In this document: positions 45,085 to 58,367 of the stretch, piece after piece
How the letters are laid out: the number at the start of each line of letters is the position of its first letter
Position numbering within the stretch: the first letter of the stretch is position 1
Origin: Symsagittifera roscoffensis
Lineage: Eukaryota > Xenacoelomorpha > Acoela > Convolutidae
Assembly (NCBI RefSeq): GCF_963678635.1
Contig: NC_087066.1
Span: 11,082,517-11,146,516, forward strand
Reading direction: 5' to 3'
DNA length: 64,000 nucleotides
Made by a program: the position numbers and the translations under genes
Notes under the pieces: model-generated
Seen by the model: the letters and a program-made list of their open reading frames with translations, nothing else
What the model was told of the DNA's origin: nothing
Databases searched by the model: none

Positions 45085-45830
45085 TAGGAACGTCATATCT
45101 GGGAAACTACAAACAATTGAGCAGTCGCATTTGGCGCAAGAATTGCAACTATTGAGAAAACTCTTACAGTACCCAATGACAACGTTAGGGAAATTCAAAT
45201 TTTGAGAAACTTCAACCTTAAGTTTTCTAAAGAGGGTATTTTTTTGAAAACAAAAAAAATGTAACATCTCGAAAACTAGTAAAATTCAAGCAGTCTGATT
45301 TGATGGCAAATTCGCAATCTTTGACAGTACTCTGACAACACACAACTACAGGGAAATTGGGAATTTCACTTTTGTGAGTTATTTTGTAATTTGAATGAGA
45401 AAATCACAAAAATTGTCGTATCTCTTAAACTAAGCCAAATTCGCAACCCCTGAGATCACTCTGATAGCCCCTAACTTCAAGTTAGGAATTTCAAATTTTG
45501 TAAAAAAAAAATAATTTTCATGATATTTTTTTGAAAAAATCACAAAAAACATCATATCTGGAAAACTACAAGGTTTTGAGCAGTCATATTTGGAGGATAA
45601 ATCTGCAACTCCTGAGAGTAACTTGACAGAGCCTCACTACAGAGATGGTAATTTCAAACTTTGCGAAACTTTTTATATCTAAGTTCTCTGAAAAATTTTG
45701 AGAAACTCCTAAAAAACGTCATATCTCGAAAAATACTAAAATTCAAGCAGTCTTATTTGTAGGCAAAGTTCGCAATCTTTGACAGTACTTTGACAGCACT
45801 TAACTACGTGATCAGTCTTTGAAATGAACC
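45085..45830. repeat. Degenerate ~155-bp tandem repeat, about five units
   Basis: Unit heads of the form (A)CGTCATATCT(G/C)G(A)AAAACTA occur at about 45,091, 45,260, 45,414, 45,550 and 45,718. Each is followed by a conserved order: CAAGCAGTC(A/T)(G/T)ATTT, GCAA(C/T)(T/C)..TGA, CTCTGACA, ACTACAG and GGAATTTCA. Spacing is 136-169 bp. It is strongly diverged, so probably old. Confidence 0.68.
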
Positions 45831-46581
45831 CAAAATAGCAAATATGGGAGTGTATTTTTCGGTAAAATTCAAAAAGCTTAGAAAAAAATCTCAAAAAAAG
45901 ATGCAGGGGAGCTTGCCACTAGGCGATTTGTCTCTGTTGAACCCCCAGCATAAGCCCAATCCCACACATTTTCATATTACCTGTTTTTAACAGTATTTCT
46001 AGGCAAACAAGCCACGCAAAACATTTTAATTTCAAATAAGCAACTTAACAAAACTTACGAAGCTCAACCAAGGCCGACAATCTTTGAGCAGGCAATAGTT
46101 GAGCCAAAACGACTGATTTTGTAAAGAAAAACTTAACAGTTTCAGAACTCCCTCTGAAACTACCCTCGAGTAACTAGTATACACCCAGTAATTAAATTTA
46201 GTTTTTCAGAAAATTTAGCATGTCAACTGCATAGTGAGTCATAAGTACTCATAAGTGCCGCTCAACGAGAACTTTTGACTTAGAAATCTGTCGGATGACC
46301 TTGTAAATGTTCTAAACGTTTTTTTTCTCGCGTGTTTCGAAACAGCATAGAAGAGATCAATCACCAGAAAATTTTAATGGCAAATTTACGCATCTAACCC
46401 CTTAAAATGAATCAATCCCCAAATAAATCTAAAACATCGGCAATTTCGAAAGCCTTGACAAATTGAGAAATTCTCATCAATTCAGATAATTTCCCACGCT
46501 GGTTTATTTTTTCAGACGTTTAAAAACAAGCAATTATTTCAGGAATTCTTTGCGTTACGAAATTGAGTTTTTGCAATTACG
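45831..46581. other. Gene-free DNA
   Basis: No exon or repeat was recognised between the tandem array and the LINE. Confidence 0.4.
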
Positions 46582-49500
46582 ATGGAAACCGACAGTAAAA
46601 CTCATCTTCAGGTGGTTTCTGCAGCCCAAGAGGTATTCGTGAGCACAAATACGGGAGACAAAAAATGTGACCAATGTGAAATCGGAACTGTTAATTTTGC
46701 GGGGAAAATTTGAAAAACAAGAGTGTAAAGTTACGGATCCTAAACTTAAGCAGTCAAACATTGTTACAAGGCTGCCAGCACAGGAAAGGTATACTAGCAG
46801 GGAATGTGTACTATAGTATGGAACCCACCGTTCGATGCAAGGGCAGTAATTGACGTAACGGATGCGAAAATTCATTTTTTCAGGGCAAGTCTGAAAGTAA
46901 ATATTCATCGTGAGCGAATTAAAGGTTGTTACATGAATTATGGAACCAATATGCCCACTATCATTTGCAAGTTTGTATACTTCGACAATAAGCACGCTAT
47001 GTACAAGGCCAGGACAAATCTAAAATATCAGAAAACCATTGAAACAAGCGTAACATATACATTACGGAACACCTTCCTGAACAAGAGGCAGTAATTAAGA
47101 AAGCGGCCAATGATATGAACTTGAGAAATGACACTGATAATTGCATAGTATCAATGCTTGTCCATGATGAAAAACGTCGTGACGATACCAAGTTATGCGA
47201 GTTGAGGCAGTTGTTGCATTGCAAACGATTAATGCTGTTAAACAGAAAAAACGAGTTTACACCGACTCTCGTCATGAACACAATGAGGGGGAATCCCCTG
47301 CAAACAAAAAACGGTCCCATTGATTGGATTTTAGAACGGATAATGCCGCCTGTTAAACCCATGAAAAAAGCTATTCTAACCCAAATTGGGTAGTATTGTT
47401 AGCGACAAAATATGCTAAAATTACTTTCTCTTGTTACTCTAATTAAATGGACAACAAAATATTAAAGAAAAAGGGTGACAATATTTTTTTACTTTTTTTT
47501 CTGTGTTTTTATCGTTTTCGTTTTTTTTTTACTTTGGATCTCTAAGCGAACAAAAAATTTAGTATTCTCCAAACAGACCTTAGGTCAGTTTCTGTAATTT
47601 CCGCACTGTTGGTGTAAGACGCAATACAGAAAAACAGTCTAAATAGTCTTTTTTAACAGACATAAAAAAATGATGCGATTTTCGCGCTGCTTTGTAAACC
47701 ACCTAGAGTTTGTGCGATTTCTACATCGCATTAAGTGATTTCTGACAAATCATAGTGGCGAATGCCACTGATTTGTAATTAACATTGTTTTTTGAAGTTA
47801 GGAAGCCTGAATTTAAAAAAAAAAAGCAAGATCTTCGCCAAAATTCTGCAAGTTAAGAAACCACAAGAGAATAATAATTTTACACAGAATATATGGTTAA
47901 GAGACAAGTGGAAACAAATTCTAAAACGTTTTCAGTGCTTTTACAAAACATAAGATCTTTACCCGTAAACTTTGAGGAGCTTGAATTAAAAATAGAGCTG
48001 TTGGCCCAACGTCCACATATCATCTGTTTAACTGACACCTAGCTTAAACTTTGACAAAGATATCTACTAAATTCAAGCAAACGAACCTCTCTATAGCTGC
48101 GCTTGAGTTAAGCAAGGAGGAGGTATAGGCATCTATGTTAACACCGGGATAGACCATAGAATAATAAAACCAAAAAAAAACAATATTCAAATCTTGTCAG
48201 TTCTCATAAAAACTCAAATAAACAAAAAAAATTGTAGTAACCTGTCTTTACATTCCACCAAACTCGCTAAGCAACGATGATACCTTCAAAGGTCTGCAAA
48301 ACTATTTGGATGGATTACCGCTAGAGCCTGAAACTGAGCACATAGTTTGTAGTGACTTCAACGTAAATTTTCTGTTAAATTCGACAAGCGAATGAAAATT
48401 GAGGATATTCTGATAGGGAATGGCATGTTAAAAAACAAAATCGGCTGACTTCCAACAAGAGTGACAGAATGCAGCAGCACATTTAAAATCATCCGAAAGA
48501 CTCAGTTCAGTTTCAGATCAAAAAGGAGCCTTGTTGACTCCATGCTTACATTATTGAAAGAAGTTTCAACATCGCTATCGAACAAAGATCTAACAGTTCA
48601 GCAAACTTTTTAGACCTCACAAAGACTTTTGATACAGTTGATCATTCTAATCTGCTAATAAAAGTGGAACATATGGGACTCAGAGGGCCTGTCTTAAATT
48701 TTTTGGAATCTTACCTTGGCACTCGCTGTCAGCACATCGAAACAATTTCTTTAAAAAACGAACTTAAGCTGGCATCTTTTGGAGTACCTCAAGGATCCAT
48801 CCGTGTCCCACTTTTATTCATACTTTACATAACCGATCTTCAAATAGTCACGAAAAACAAAGGAGTAATTTTGTAAACTGATGACACTGTTTTGAAATCC
48901 ACAAGCAACACATACTATATGACTCTATTGCTCTCGCACATCAATCGGCTTTGCTTGAAGTAAATGATTGGTTAAAAAAGAACAAACTGACACTAAATAT
49001 CAAAAAACCGAGACCATGGGCCACTGTCGGACCCAAAGAACTGAAAAAGGACCTGTCAAATATTTTTTTAATGACACCCATAGGAAAGATGTAGAATGTT
49101 TTAAATATCTTGGATTCACTTCGACATTAAATTGAATTTCCATCAGCATATTGATCAGATAAAAATTAAAGTTTTGCAATTCTGTGGAGTGTTTTGTCAA
49201 ATGAGAAAGTTTCTAACAGGACAGCAATTAACATTTGCGTACAAAAGTTATGTGCAACCAATTATCCAGTAAGGAGTTTGAGTTTATGCAAACACAGACA
49301 AAACCAAACTGTTAGAATTGGAAATGGAAATCAAAAAGCTAAATAGAATATTTTTTTTTATAAGCGCAGGATGGATTCAATCGCTGAATTAATGCATGAA
49401 AACAAATTATATACCGTAAGAGAATTTTTTTTGAACGAAATTCTGAAAATATCCGGGGAAATTATCCAAAATGATCTAATGAGATATGCCATTACTGAAC

Positions 49501-49835
49501 AAGAAATAAACGTGATATTTTCAAAGAGTAAATCAAATCAAAAGTAAGCTACAATAAGAAATAAACTCATCAGAGGGTCGATTACATCTGAAATTAGAAA
49601 AATGCTTATTATTGTTGTAAATTTTTTTCCCGCCTGGGTCAACTTCTCGAAAGGGCTTCTCGGTCTCAATTGAATAGTTCTATTCATAAATTTTTGGATA
49701 ATTACATTCTACGAAATACGGTTTTATTGCGCATGCTTTGAGAGATTTTTTTTGTTGATTATGTAGAATTTGTATCTGTTAGTTTTTAGGTTATGGGTAG
49801 AAAAGACTACCCGAGAAAACAAAAAAATATATTTA
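46582..49835 (+). mobile_element. Decayed non-LTR retrotransposon (LINE, jockey/CR1-like)
   Basis: ORF1 remnant, 46,582-47,393: starts METDSKTH, includes KCDQCEIGTVN (possible zinc motif), then IICKFVYFDNKHAMYKAR and, after a frame change near 47,055, ITEHLPEQEAVIKKAANDM, which is the usual C-terminal domain order of LINE ORF1. ORF2 remnant, from about 47,890: an endonuclease start-like stretch (LLQNIRSLPVNFEELE, then RPHIICLTDT). The reverse transcriptase is at 48,520-48,900: DLTKTFDTVDH, GLRGPVLNFLESYL, GVPQGSIRVPLLFILYITDL and TDDTVL, preceded by a stop. RT-thumb-like KDVECFKYLGF follows at 49,088. There are many stops and frame changes. The RT block layout fits jockey/CR1-type elements; finer classification was not possible. 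Confidence 0.8.
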
Positions 49836-51529
49836 ATATACAGAGAAGTATTTAAAGGTGCGAATAAATGGGTTTACGTTTAATAAATGTTTACCGGTAG
49901 AACGGTCCTTTGCATTGGATCCAATTTTTAACCAATTTTTATACTCTCCGCTTAATGAGACATCTGAAAACGGGCCGTGCTGGCCTAATGGTGTTCTACC
50001 AAATGATTGCAAGTTGTATCTGTAAGTTTTTATAAATAACTCTCTAACTAGATATCGTTTGGAAACAATTTAATATTCTTATGATTATAGCTGCACAGCT
50101 GCATTGTCACAAGTGATTTAGCTGATTTTGTTAAACTAGTTGTTAACTCGAAAGAAGTCTACATTCCGAATTGATAACGTTATGATTATGATTATTTTTT
50201 ACTAACATTAGAAATTCCCCAAGTTTTTTCTATTTTGAAGCGGTCAACCTAAAAATAGTAATATATCTACAAACCATCGAGCATCAAAACTGTATGACCA
50301 TGCAAGGGTAAGGAAGGTGCACGTATAATTCTACTACAGATTTCGTCCAACAAACTTAATTAACAGAATTCTTCCTATGGCCGTTTGTCTGGCTTTGAAA
50401 ATTCTATTCCAATAGAACTGCGGTAGGCGCTTAGTTTGCGTCGACGCTGCGCACCGATATAGTCTGGATGTTTTCATAAGTGTTTATGTCCCTAGCCCGA
50501 CAAGCACTCAGTCTGTACCAGCCGATTGTTTCCAAAAATTAGACTAAATAATGCTGATATATCATAATACCGAATCTGCCGTTGAATTAATTCCCTTCAG
50601 CAATGAGTAATCGTCAACAGAAATATGGAAAAACATTACTGAATTTACAGAAACCGATCGAAAAACGGCAGATTTGATTGAAAGCATTTGTTCCAACCAC
50701 CGAAAGATTAATGGCTTACGGTATTTTTTTCAGCCAAATTTTACAATCTTGAAGAAAGCTCGCAGGCGGCCAAAAGTAATATCATAATAAAGCCATATTG
50801 TCCGTAATTCGGATTCTTGAAAACTGTTGAGTTCTAAAAAAAAGTTGTCTGTGACGAGAAAAAATGGTATTCTCATTCTCATTATTTTCGCCTTGATGAC
50901 AAATCAATTTAGCATTATTTAACACGCTTTACAGGAAAAAAATAACAAAATTAAACGAAAAATGATAAAAAACTTGAAACACTTTTTTATGATTTTAATG
51001 TTTAAATTCTTTTCTTGAATCAGTTTGGGCGAACAGCAACCAGTTATCTTCAATTAATTTCCAATTTGAAAATCATGGAACCTATCTCAACACCCACAAA
51101 AGAGTTCTTTTAGTTTCAACAAGTAATTGATTACCAAATAAATCCAATTTTAGACTAATAGACAAAAGGGAAGGAACTGTTTTATTCCATGGAGTAATCT
51201 GAATGATAAACTTATTTTTAAATCTGAATGTGACACGCAGCATTACTGGAGAAAGAAACCTGAGCTCCGCTGGGGAACATAAATTGCGATCTCAATCAAA
51301 ATATTTTCAACTCATTTTGTTCATGGAAACTAACAAGACTACTCATATATCATGGCAGAGCCCTGAATGTTCGCACTGTCCCTTAATCCATGTCGAATAC
51401 TTTTTAGGGGTAAAAATAATTTAAAAAATATAAACTTTTGGACAATATCAAAGAGCAAGTGTAAAAACTTGAGTCGTACGAAATTATTACGACCGATTAG
51501 ATAGCCTGAATTCAATTTGGACCAATTTT
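49836..51529. other. Gene-free DNA
   Basis: No exon was recognised. Nothing convincing in either strand beyond AT-rich sequence. Confidence 0.4.
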
Positions 51530-52395
51530 GTTGTGCGGGGTAATTCGCCGCGCATGAACAAGTCGCGTAACGCTTTCAGCATTATGAATACAATCTTCAA
51601 AGCGCGCACAAAAAAACCAGAGCGTGGCCAAATTGGCAATTTTTGAACTCTCAGAATTTCGCAACAAATGATCGGAGGTTAAATATTTTTTAACATTTGA
51701 TTTCAAGGAGTCAATATCTTCAAGGGGTATAAAATTTTTGTTAAAAAACAATTATTTCGATCGCCGAAATTTGACAGAATAAAAAAAACCACCCCATGCA
51801 TAAGTATTCCGTTTTCTTCGAACATAAATTATGCCTTATTGGAAATGAAAAAGCTATGTGTAAGTTTAAGGAAAACAATTTTTTATCCGATATTTGTAAA
51901 GTAGGTTCAAAACATAGCCAACAGAGAGTTAGAAAAGAGTCAATGAACAAAAATGAAAAGAAACAAGACTGCTCGTATCAGGTTGAAGCCTTGGATGTTC
52001 TGACTGCCTTTTAAGCTCTATGGAGCAGTAATAACAAGAAAAAAATCAAATTAAAAAAATAAAACGTAAAAAAATTGAGATTTTTTGTGAAAATCATCCC
52101 CCCAATCGCCATATAAAGTAAAAAGTGATAATTTTCGCTCCTATGAACAAATCAATTATTGCACATAGACTTCCTTCAACCAATTTGGAACGATTTCTAA
52201 GACGGATTAAATCTCCGCTTACGCGTTAATAGCGCGAAATATATCACTGGTAAAATTGATCACTGGTAAAATATCTTTTCAAATTTGAGCTCAGGACAAC
52301 AATACCTTTCGAATGATTTTTAAAAATTCCGTCAAAAATGGCCAGTTAAAAGGTCGAAATTTGTCTGAAGACAAAAAACCCACCCCGAGCACAAA
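51530..52395. repeat. Dispersed repeat with inverted ends, copy 2
   Basis: This is the counterpart of 420-1,545. 51,940-52,395 matches 1,039-1,545 directly, including the terminal TCTGAAGACAAAAAACCCAC followed by CCC. 51,545-51,725 matches 504-680 in reverse complement. The block TGGCCAAATTGGCAA near 51,628 also matches 1,372. The left half is therefore flipped relative to copy 1. An internal CCACCCC at about 51,790 resembles the right terminus and may mark a second element end. Confidence 0.5.
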
Positions 52396-53952
52396 AGTTA
52401 CGTTACTTTTGGTACGAAAATCGGAACAAAAAGTACATACTCGAATTTCAAAGAAAAAATATGACGTTGAGGCTCTTTGAATTTCAAGTACAGTTTATGA
52501 TTGAAACTTTTGTGATAAAAATGACCCATTTTGAGAAAACTGACTCAGCATGAAAATTTTTCAGTTCGCTGGGAAATTCAAATTCAAAACTAGACATCGA
52601 TCACATTTTTCTTTACCTTTACACTTTTGTTGTTTGATAGTGCGCTTGCCTTCTTTTTAACAAAAAAAATAACTGAGTTTAAAACGAAATACGAGTCAAA
52701 CTACGAAATATCAAATTTCAGCCCGAAAAAATTGTATGACTTTTTCCTGAAAAAAACGAACAAAAAATCACCAAGACCTATATAAGAATGTTCACTACGT
52801 TCCAGACTCATAAATATTTTTATTTATGTTAAAGAGCAAAAATTTTTTACGATAGTTTTAATTTTTAAACGCTTTTCTCTGAGATACATGACTCCGCAAT
52901 CCGCGGTCGAAAGTAAACACTGCAAATGACAATAATTTTTTGTTCTGGAATACTAAATAGCTTTGATTTTGGAGTTTGCTTCGGGGCAGAATCAACTACC
53001 TTATTGAGAAATTCAACAGAGTAAAATTCATCAATAAGACAACTTCTAAATGGTTTAAGCTCTAAATAATTGTTTTCTGCGCTCTCGTCAGACAAATAAA
53101 AGTAAAGAAAATTATGATCACAGGCTCTTTTGTTTAATGCACGACCAAAACTTAGTCAATCTCAGCGCTCTAATTGAATTCCACAATGCTTCTGGTATGG
53201 CAGAACGTCCAAGAGGGTTGAAAAATCTTTGCAGAAAAAATTGTGCGGGTAATTGCACTTCAATAAAAAGAAAAAGTCATATAGGCGAGGCAATGAAAAT
53301 CACCAATGATTTATTTTCGTTCCATAAAAACAACGATAGTGTAAATTGCCAATCAATCACTCCAAATCTACCCAGATGGGACGTATTTACTCCAGACAGT
53401 GACCCATTTTTATAGTTTTAATGCACTTCGAATGACAATTAAATGAACTTAAAACAATATACCGCTCAATCTGAGAGGAAATTTATTTGTGGCACCTGTT
53501 TTGGTGAGAAAAATGCCCAAATTCAAGGTCTATGTTACCTGAAGTTGTTCAAAGGATAAAAGCATGCAGTCGTTTCGTCGCTTTGGCAATTTTTTTCACC
53601 CCTGAAAAATAGCTTTGAGAAAATTTGTATAATTTTCTCCGCTTCGATTAACGGGAAATCACTGATTCAGAACACTCTGCTAGCGAGAAAAACTAAACAA
53701 GTACGGCTTTTAAGATACCAGTACTTTAAACAGAGGTAAAGCAGAGCTTCGATCCACTTACGATACCACGGGAAAGCATTGCAAGTTAGCAGACAAAAAC
53801 CGAACCGAAAGCCACGAAATTAAAAACAATTTTAAAAAAGAAGAAAAAATCTGGTAGTAAACTTTTATAATTTTGACACGAATGATTTTTAATTTGAAGA
53901 AAACACGTCCAGCAAAATAATCGCCAGCGTGAAATCAATGATCAGAAACATG
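52396..53952. other. Gene-free DNA
   Basis: A 92-codon frame at 53,137-53,415 on the plus strand, with several Cys and basic residues (LCRKNCAGNCTSIKRK), is unlike anything I recognise and has no supporting context. No other candidate was seen. Confidence 0.35.
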
Positions 53953-55260
53953 TATCGAGCAGCAGCATAGACGAAAAAACTTGGGTAAACTCCCGTTTAA
54001 TTGAACTTGTTGACATAAAAAAATCTTGGGCTAGAAAGCTTTGAACTTTTAAAATGTTTACCCTTTTGCGCGTTTACAGAGGGAAAGCGTTAAACTATTT
54101 TCCTCTTGGACGAGGCAAAAAAAGTCATTAAGTAAGCCGAAACATAAGCCGAAACCATTTAGGCCGATTAAACGAGTATTGAGCCGCAGCATAGTCGTCA
54201 AAACTTGATAAAAAACTCCCGTTGAGTTGAACTTGTTGATATAAAAAAAAGTTTGGGCTAGAAAGCTCTGAACTTCTAAAATGTTTATCCTTTTGCACGT
54301 TTACAGAGGGAAAGCGTTAAACTATTTTCCTCTTGGACGAGGCAAAAAAAGTCGTTAAGTAAGCCGAAACATAAGCCGAAACCATTTAGGCCGATTAAAC
54401 GAGTATTGAGCCGCAGCATAGTCGTCAAAACTTGATAAAAAAACTCCCGTTGAGTTGAACTTGTTGATATAAAAAAATTTGGGCTAGAAAGCTCTGAAAT
54501 TTTAAAATGTTTAACCTTTTGCGCGTTTACAGAGGGAAAGCGTTAAACTATTTTCCTCTTGGACGAGGCAAAAAAAGTCGTTAAGTAAGCCGAAACCATT
54601 TAGGCCGATTAAACGAGTATTGAGCCGCAGCATAGTCGACAAAACTTGATAAAAAAAACTCCCGTTGAGTTGAACTTGTTGATATAAAAAAAAGTTTGGG
54701 CTAGAAATCTCTGAACTTTTGAAATGTTTATCCTTTTGCGCGTTTACAGAGGGATAGCGTTAAACTATTTTCCTCTGGGACGAGGCAAAAAAAGTCGTTA
54801 AGTAAGCCGAAACCATTTAGGCCGATTAAACGAGTATTGAGCCGCAGCATAGTCGACAAAACTTGATAAAAAACTCACGTTGAGTTGAACTTGTTGATAT
54901 AAAAAAAAGTTTGGGCTAGAAAGCTCTGAACTTTTGAAATGTTTATACTTTTGCGCGTTTACAGAGGGATAGCGTTAAACTATTATCCTCTGGGACGAGG
55001 CAAAAAAAAGTCGTTAAGTAAGCCGAAACCATTTAGGCCGATTAAACGAGTATTGAGCCGCAGCATAGTCGTCAAAACTTGATAAAAAACTCCAGTTGAG
55101 TTGAACTTGTTGATATAAAAAAATTTGGGCTAGAAAGCTCTGAAATTTTAAAACTTCTATCATTTTGCGTGTTTCTGGAGTGTACGCGTAAATTATTTTT
55201 CTCACGCAACGACACCAAAAACAGGTCACCAAGTCCATAAAACCTAAGCCGACCCATTTA
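53953..55260. repeat. Minisatellite of ~216-227-bp units, six copies
   Basis: Unit heads (GAGCCGCAGCATAGTCG, first one GAGCAGCAGCATAG) start at about 53,957, 54,181, 54,408, 54,621, 54,839 and 55,055, giving periods near 224, 227, 213, 218 and 216 bp. Each unit holds TTGAACTTGTTGATAT, GGGCTAGAAAGCTCTGAA, GCGTTTACAGAGGGA and CCATTTAGGCCGATTAAACG. Inner units are almost identical and the first and last are diverged, as expected for unequal crossing-over. Units with and without an extra AACATAAGCCGAA block explain the length classes. Confidence 0.9.
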
Positions 55261-58067
55261 AGCCGAATAAAGCTTTGACGAGACAAAAGCAAAAAAGGAA
55301 AATACACGAAGTTAGGGTTAGATCATTAAAAACTACAGAGTGAAGGAAAAATAGCTGCAGCAACAAAAAAAAAGTTCACAGAGCCAGAAAATTGCGTTAA
55401 GTGGCAAGTAATCGAAAAATACAACCCGACAAACGATATGCCGACACTTTTTTGTAACGGATTTTTTAAGCGAACTACGCAGAAACTTTAAATTGTTGCG
55501 ACGTGCTCTCCAATGATTCAAATGATTTTGTTAATTGAGTTGTTAACCGAAAAGCTTTCAGAGTCGAATTTGATAACGCTCGCTAATAGTTTTTTCCGAA
55601 AGATTTTTGCGCATAGCTTAACTTGTGTAGGACTTCCACAAATACATAAGCTAATCGAAACAAATTTAGAATATAGTTATTACTCAGTACCAAATAATCA
55701 TGAAAGTATACTTTTTGAAGTTATACGAGAATTGAGGCGTTCTTCTTTACTTTTAAGTTAATTTTAAAAATCTTGCAGGGCAGTGCAAGTATAAAAACTA
55801 TAACAATAGTAGTTTATTTTTTGAGTAATTAATCAAAAAATTTATAAATCTGAGTGAGAAGAGTTTGTTCGTTTTTGTTTCATGTAAAAGATATTTCGTG
55901 GCAATTAAATAAGTGTTCCAGAATACCAGAAATGATCCGTTTTTGGAACTGCATTTTTTTCTATTTTTCTAATTGGTGTCACTTGGATTTGAACGAATTA
56001 AGAGAAAAAATCATGATAAAAAGTTTTGTTAACTGCTGTATTAATAGATTAATACAGAAGTCCTTTTGCTTTTTTGTTTATTTCGATTTAGTTTATTCAA
56101 CTTCAAAGTCTTTGCCAAACCTTGTTTTGAGAACATCCTTTGGCAATAATAACACTTCGTGTTTTCCGTCACTCATAGCTTCATGATGCAAGCTTCGTGA
56201 AAAAGCAAAAAAAAACGAAAAAATTAGAGTTTACAAAACGCTCCAAGTTAAAAAACCGGCCCTATCATATTGAGATCTCACGTGCCCTTGAAAACTTGGA
56301 AAACTGCCAGAAGGGCATTGAAAAATTTTTGTATGACTTTTTGTGGAAACCAAAAATTTTGGAAATTTTGAGAACCTCCGCTTTTATAGGGAACCTCAAT
56401 TTTTAAGCAACCAAAACATTGGATTAAAATCCCTAAAAACTAGCCACCAACTGATAAATTGCGATATCGTTGCAGGAAAAATAGCACCAAATACAAAAAG
56501 ACACGTTTTTGCATATAATAAATAAGAAAGCATAAAGCCAAATTATGTGTAAATTATTCATTTGAAAAAATTGAGAAATAACTTGAGTTGGAAAATTTCT
56601 GAAATCGAGTTTTTATCATTGTAGTGCTGTTTGAAACAAAAAAACTTTTTTCGGTACAATTGAAAAAATGATTAGTCAACCCGCAAACAGTCTAATTTGA
56701 GCGTGTATAAATTTCAAGAATTTCCTGAAAAATAAACAAATCATGAATACGCCCACAAGAAAAATCACTTTTCTTTTACACTTAAGTTCAGCCTATCTGT
56801 CTAAAGTTGGCAAAAACAAACTGTCATTAAGCCTCAACTTATATGATCTTGTTCTCATATCGATTAGACAAGACAGGACACAACTTCTTCTTCATTTAGG
56901 TAAGATTCTACCAACCACTTTTGCAGGTCGTGATTCGCACTTACCGTTTCAGATTAGGATAAATTGTTTCGCTTCAGCCGACGTTTTGCAGCCGTTCTGA
57001 TAGACCATTTTTGCAACTCATTCATACTGCCTGTTATTCAGTCTCGGCAACTCCTAATCAGCGAAATCTTTTCCAGTTCAGCAAAAAAGATCATCCCATG
57101 GGTCTTGATGAATGGTTCCATTTCATCTTGAAAACGGCATTCCTCTTCAGACTTGATTTGTTTTGATTATGAATTATATCTATTGGGGTGCTCTTCTTAA
57201 ATATGATCAGTGACCCAAGAAAAAAGAAAAAAAGAAAGAAAGAATTCTGTTTTGCTCATCTCAAAACTGCCTACTTGGACGTTTTATTTTGTCATAAGGA
57301 ATGATAATCTACTTTACAATATTCAATATTTACATAATTTACAACTCATTTCTAGCACACAGACAAGACCACAAAGGCAACACTTTTGCAGAAGACACTT
57401 TTTGAAACTAAGGCAAGAAGGGCACTGATGATTTATATGGTCAAACTTTGTAAAGAATTTTAACCTTATCAAACGAATAATCGCAATATCAAATCATTTC
57501 GCCACCATTTATTTGAACCGGAAAATAAACTCAAAAGGAACCAAGAACGAACGAAGGACTCAATCTATAAAACAATGGCACGATTTCTGAAAAGTAAGAA
57601 AATAAGAGCATTTCAATAAATTGCGTATTTTATACTGAGGATGATTCAAACACTATTAAGGAGAACTAATAATCAATCAACGTATATTTAAATGAATACT
57701 ACGATTAAAATAAAATAATGCAAATTTGGAATCAATCTGATTAACAATAAAAGTCCAAAACTTGGAAGAATTATACGAGGGATAGAAAAATAAAGACACG
57801 TGAAAATGAGATTCAATCGAATTATTCGTATGTTTACAATTATTCGGTTCTTTTTCATTTTTAACCATGACTGTTTAGTGAAACCTTTTACAAACAAGAT
57901 TCAACTTATCGCGAGACGCAACCAGACAACTCGGAAAACTCGTCTAAATTCTTGAACTATTTTTTTAAACTCAACGTGAGATTGCGGTTAATTTTTAGAG
58001 GTTTCATGGATTGATTTACTTGTCAGTCAGGTTAAAAGTGAAACAGAACAGAACATTTGATCAGAAC
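55261..58067. other. Gene-free DNA downstream of PLK4
   Basis: Open frames at 55,513-55,761, 55,854-56,186 and 56,743-57,000 on the plus strand lack recognisable motifs. The first (82 codons, LTCVGLPQIHKLIETNLEY) is the least random-looking, but I do not assign it. No obvious AATAAA for PLK4 lies within 300 bp of its stop; the nearest I saw on the minus strand is near 57,510. Confidence 0.4.
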
Positions 58068-58367
58068 TCAGAAACAAGGGTTTGAGTGTTTGGAGAGAGC
58101 GTTTATGAAAAGAGGAAGCAGCGAGACCTTCTCTCGCACATCTGCTGGGAGTCGACTGTTGAAGCTGTACTTAGTCGTGGTTGCCGGCTGCGGCGGGTGA
58201 CCCGACGAAGAGGCTATTGACGAGGATGATGATGACGTAAGAGAGAAATGGGAGGAGTTAGGTTCGATGACTATTTGGGTTCCGTCTTTGAACTGGACCA
58301 CTGTACCCAGTCTCTCGTCCTGTGACACGTGACCAAGGAAGGAACCAGAGTCACTCTTGACTTCGAT
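58068..58367 (-). CDS. PLK4: Polo-like kinase 4, 3' exon (polo box 3)
   Basis: Last coding exon, 99 codons. The acceptor AACTAG precedes ATCGAAGTC and joins in phase 0 to the upstream exon. It encodes the C-terminal polo box 3: GTVVQFKDGTQIVIEP matches the family's VWVQFNDGSQLVV stretch, then KYSFNSRLPADVREKVSLL and the ending SKHSNP, like the human SNPTPNFH end. A 30-residue serine-rich insertion (SSSSSSIASSSG and following) interrupts the domain where other species have a short loop. Polo box 3 contributes to centriolar targeting and to relief of auto-inhibition. The stop is TGA at 58,068-58,070. Confidence 0.92.
   Translation of the reverse strand: MEVKSDSGSFLGHVSQDERLGTVVQFKDGTQIVIEPNSSHFSLTSSSSSSIASSSGHPPQPATTTKYSFNSRLPADVREKVSLLPLFINALSKHSNPCF

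Noticed and set aside
44653-45267. Several open frames rich in Ile and Met on both strands
   Set aside because: They are translations of the ATT/ATG microsatellite, not genes.
56743-57000. 85-codon plus-strand frame
   Set aside because: No recognisable domain, no splice context and AT-rich leucine-heavy composition typical of chance frames here.
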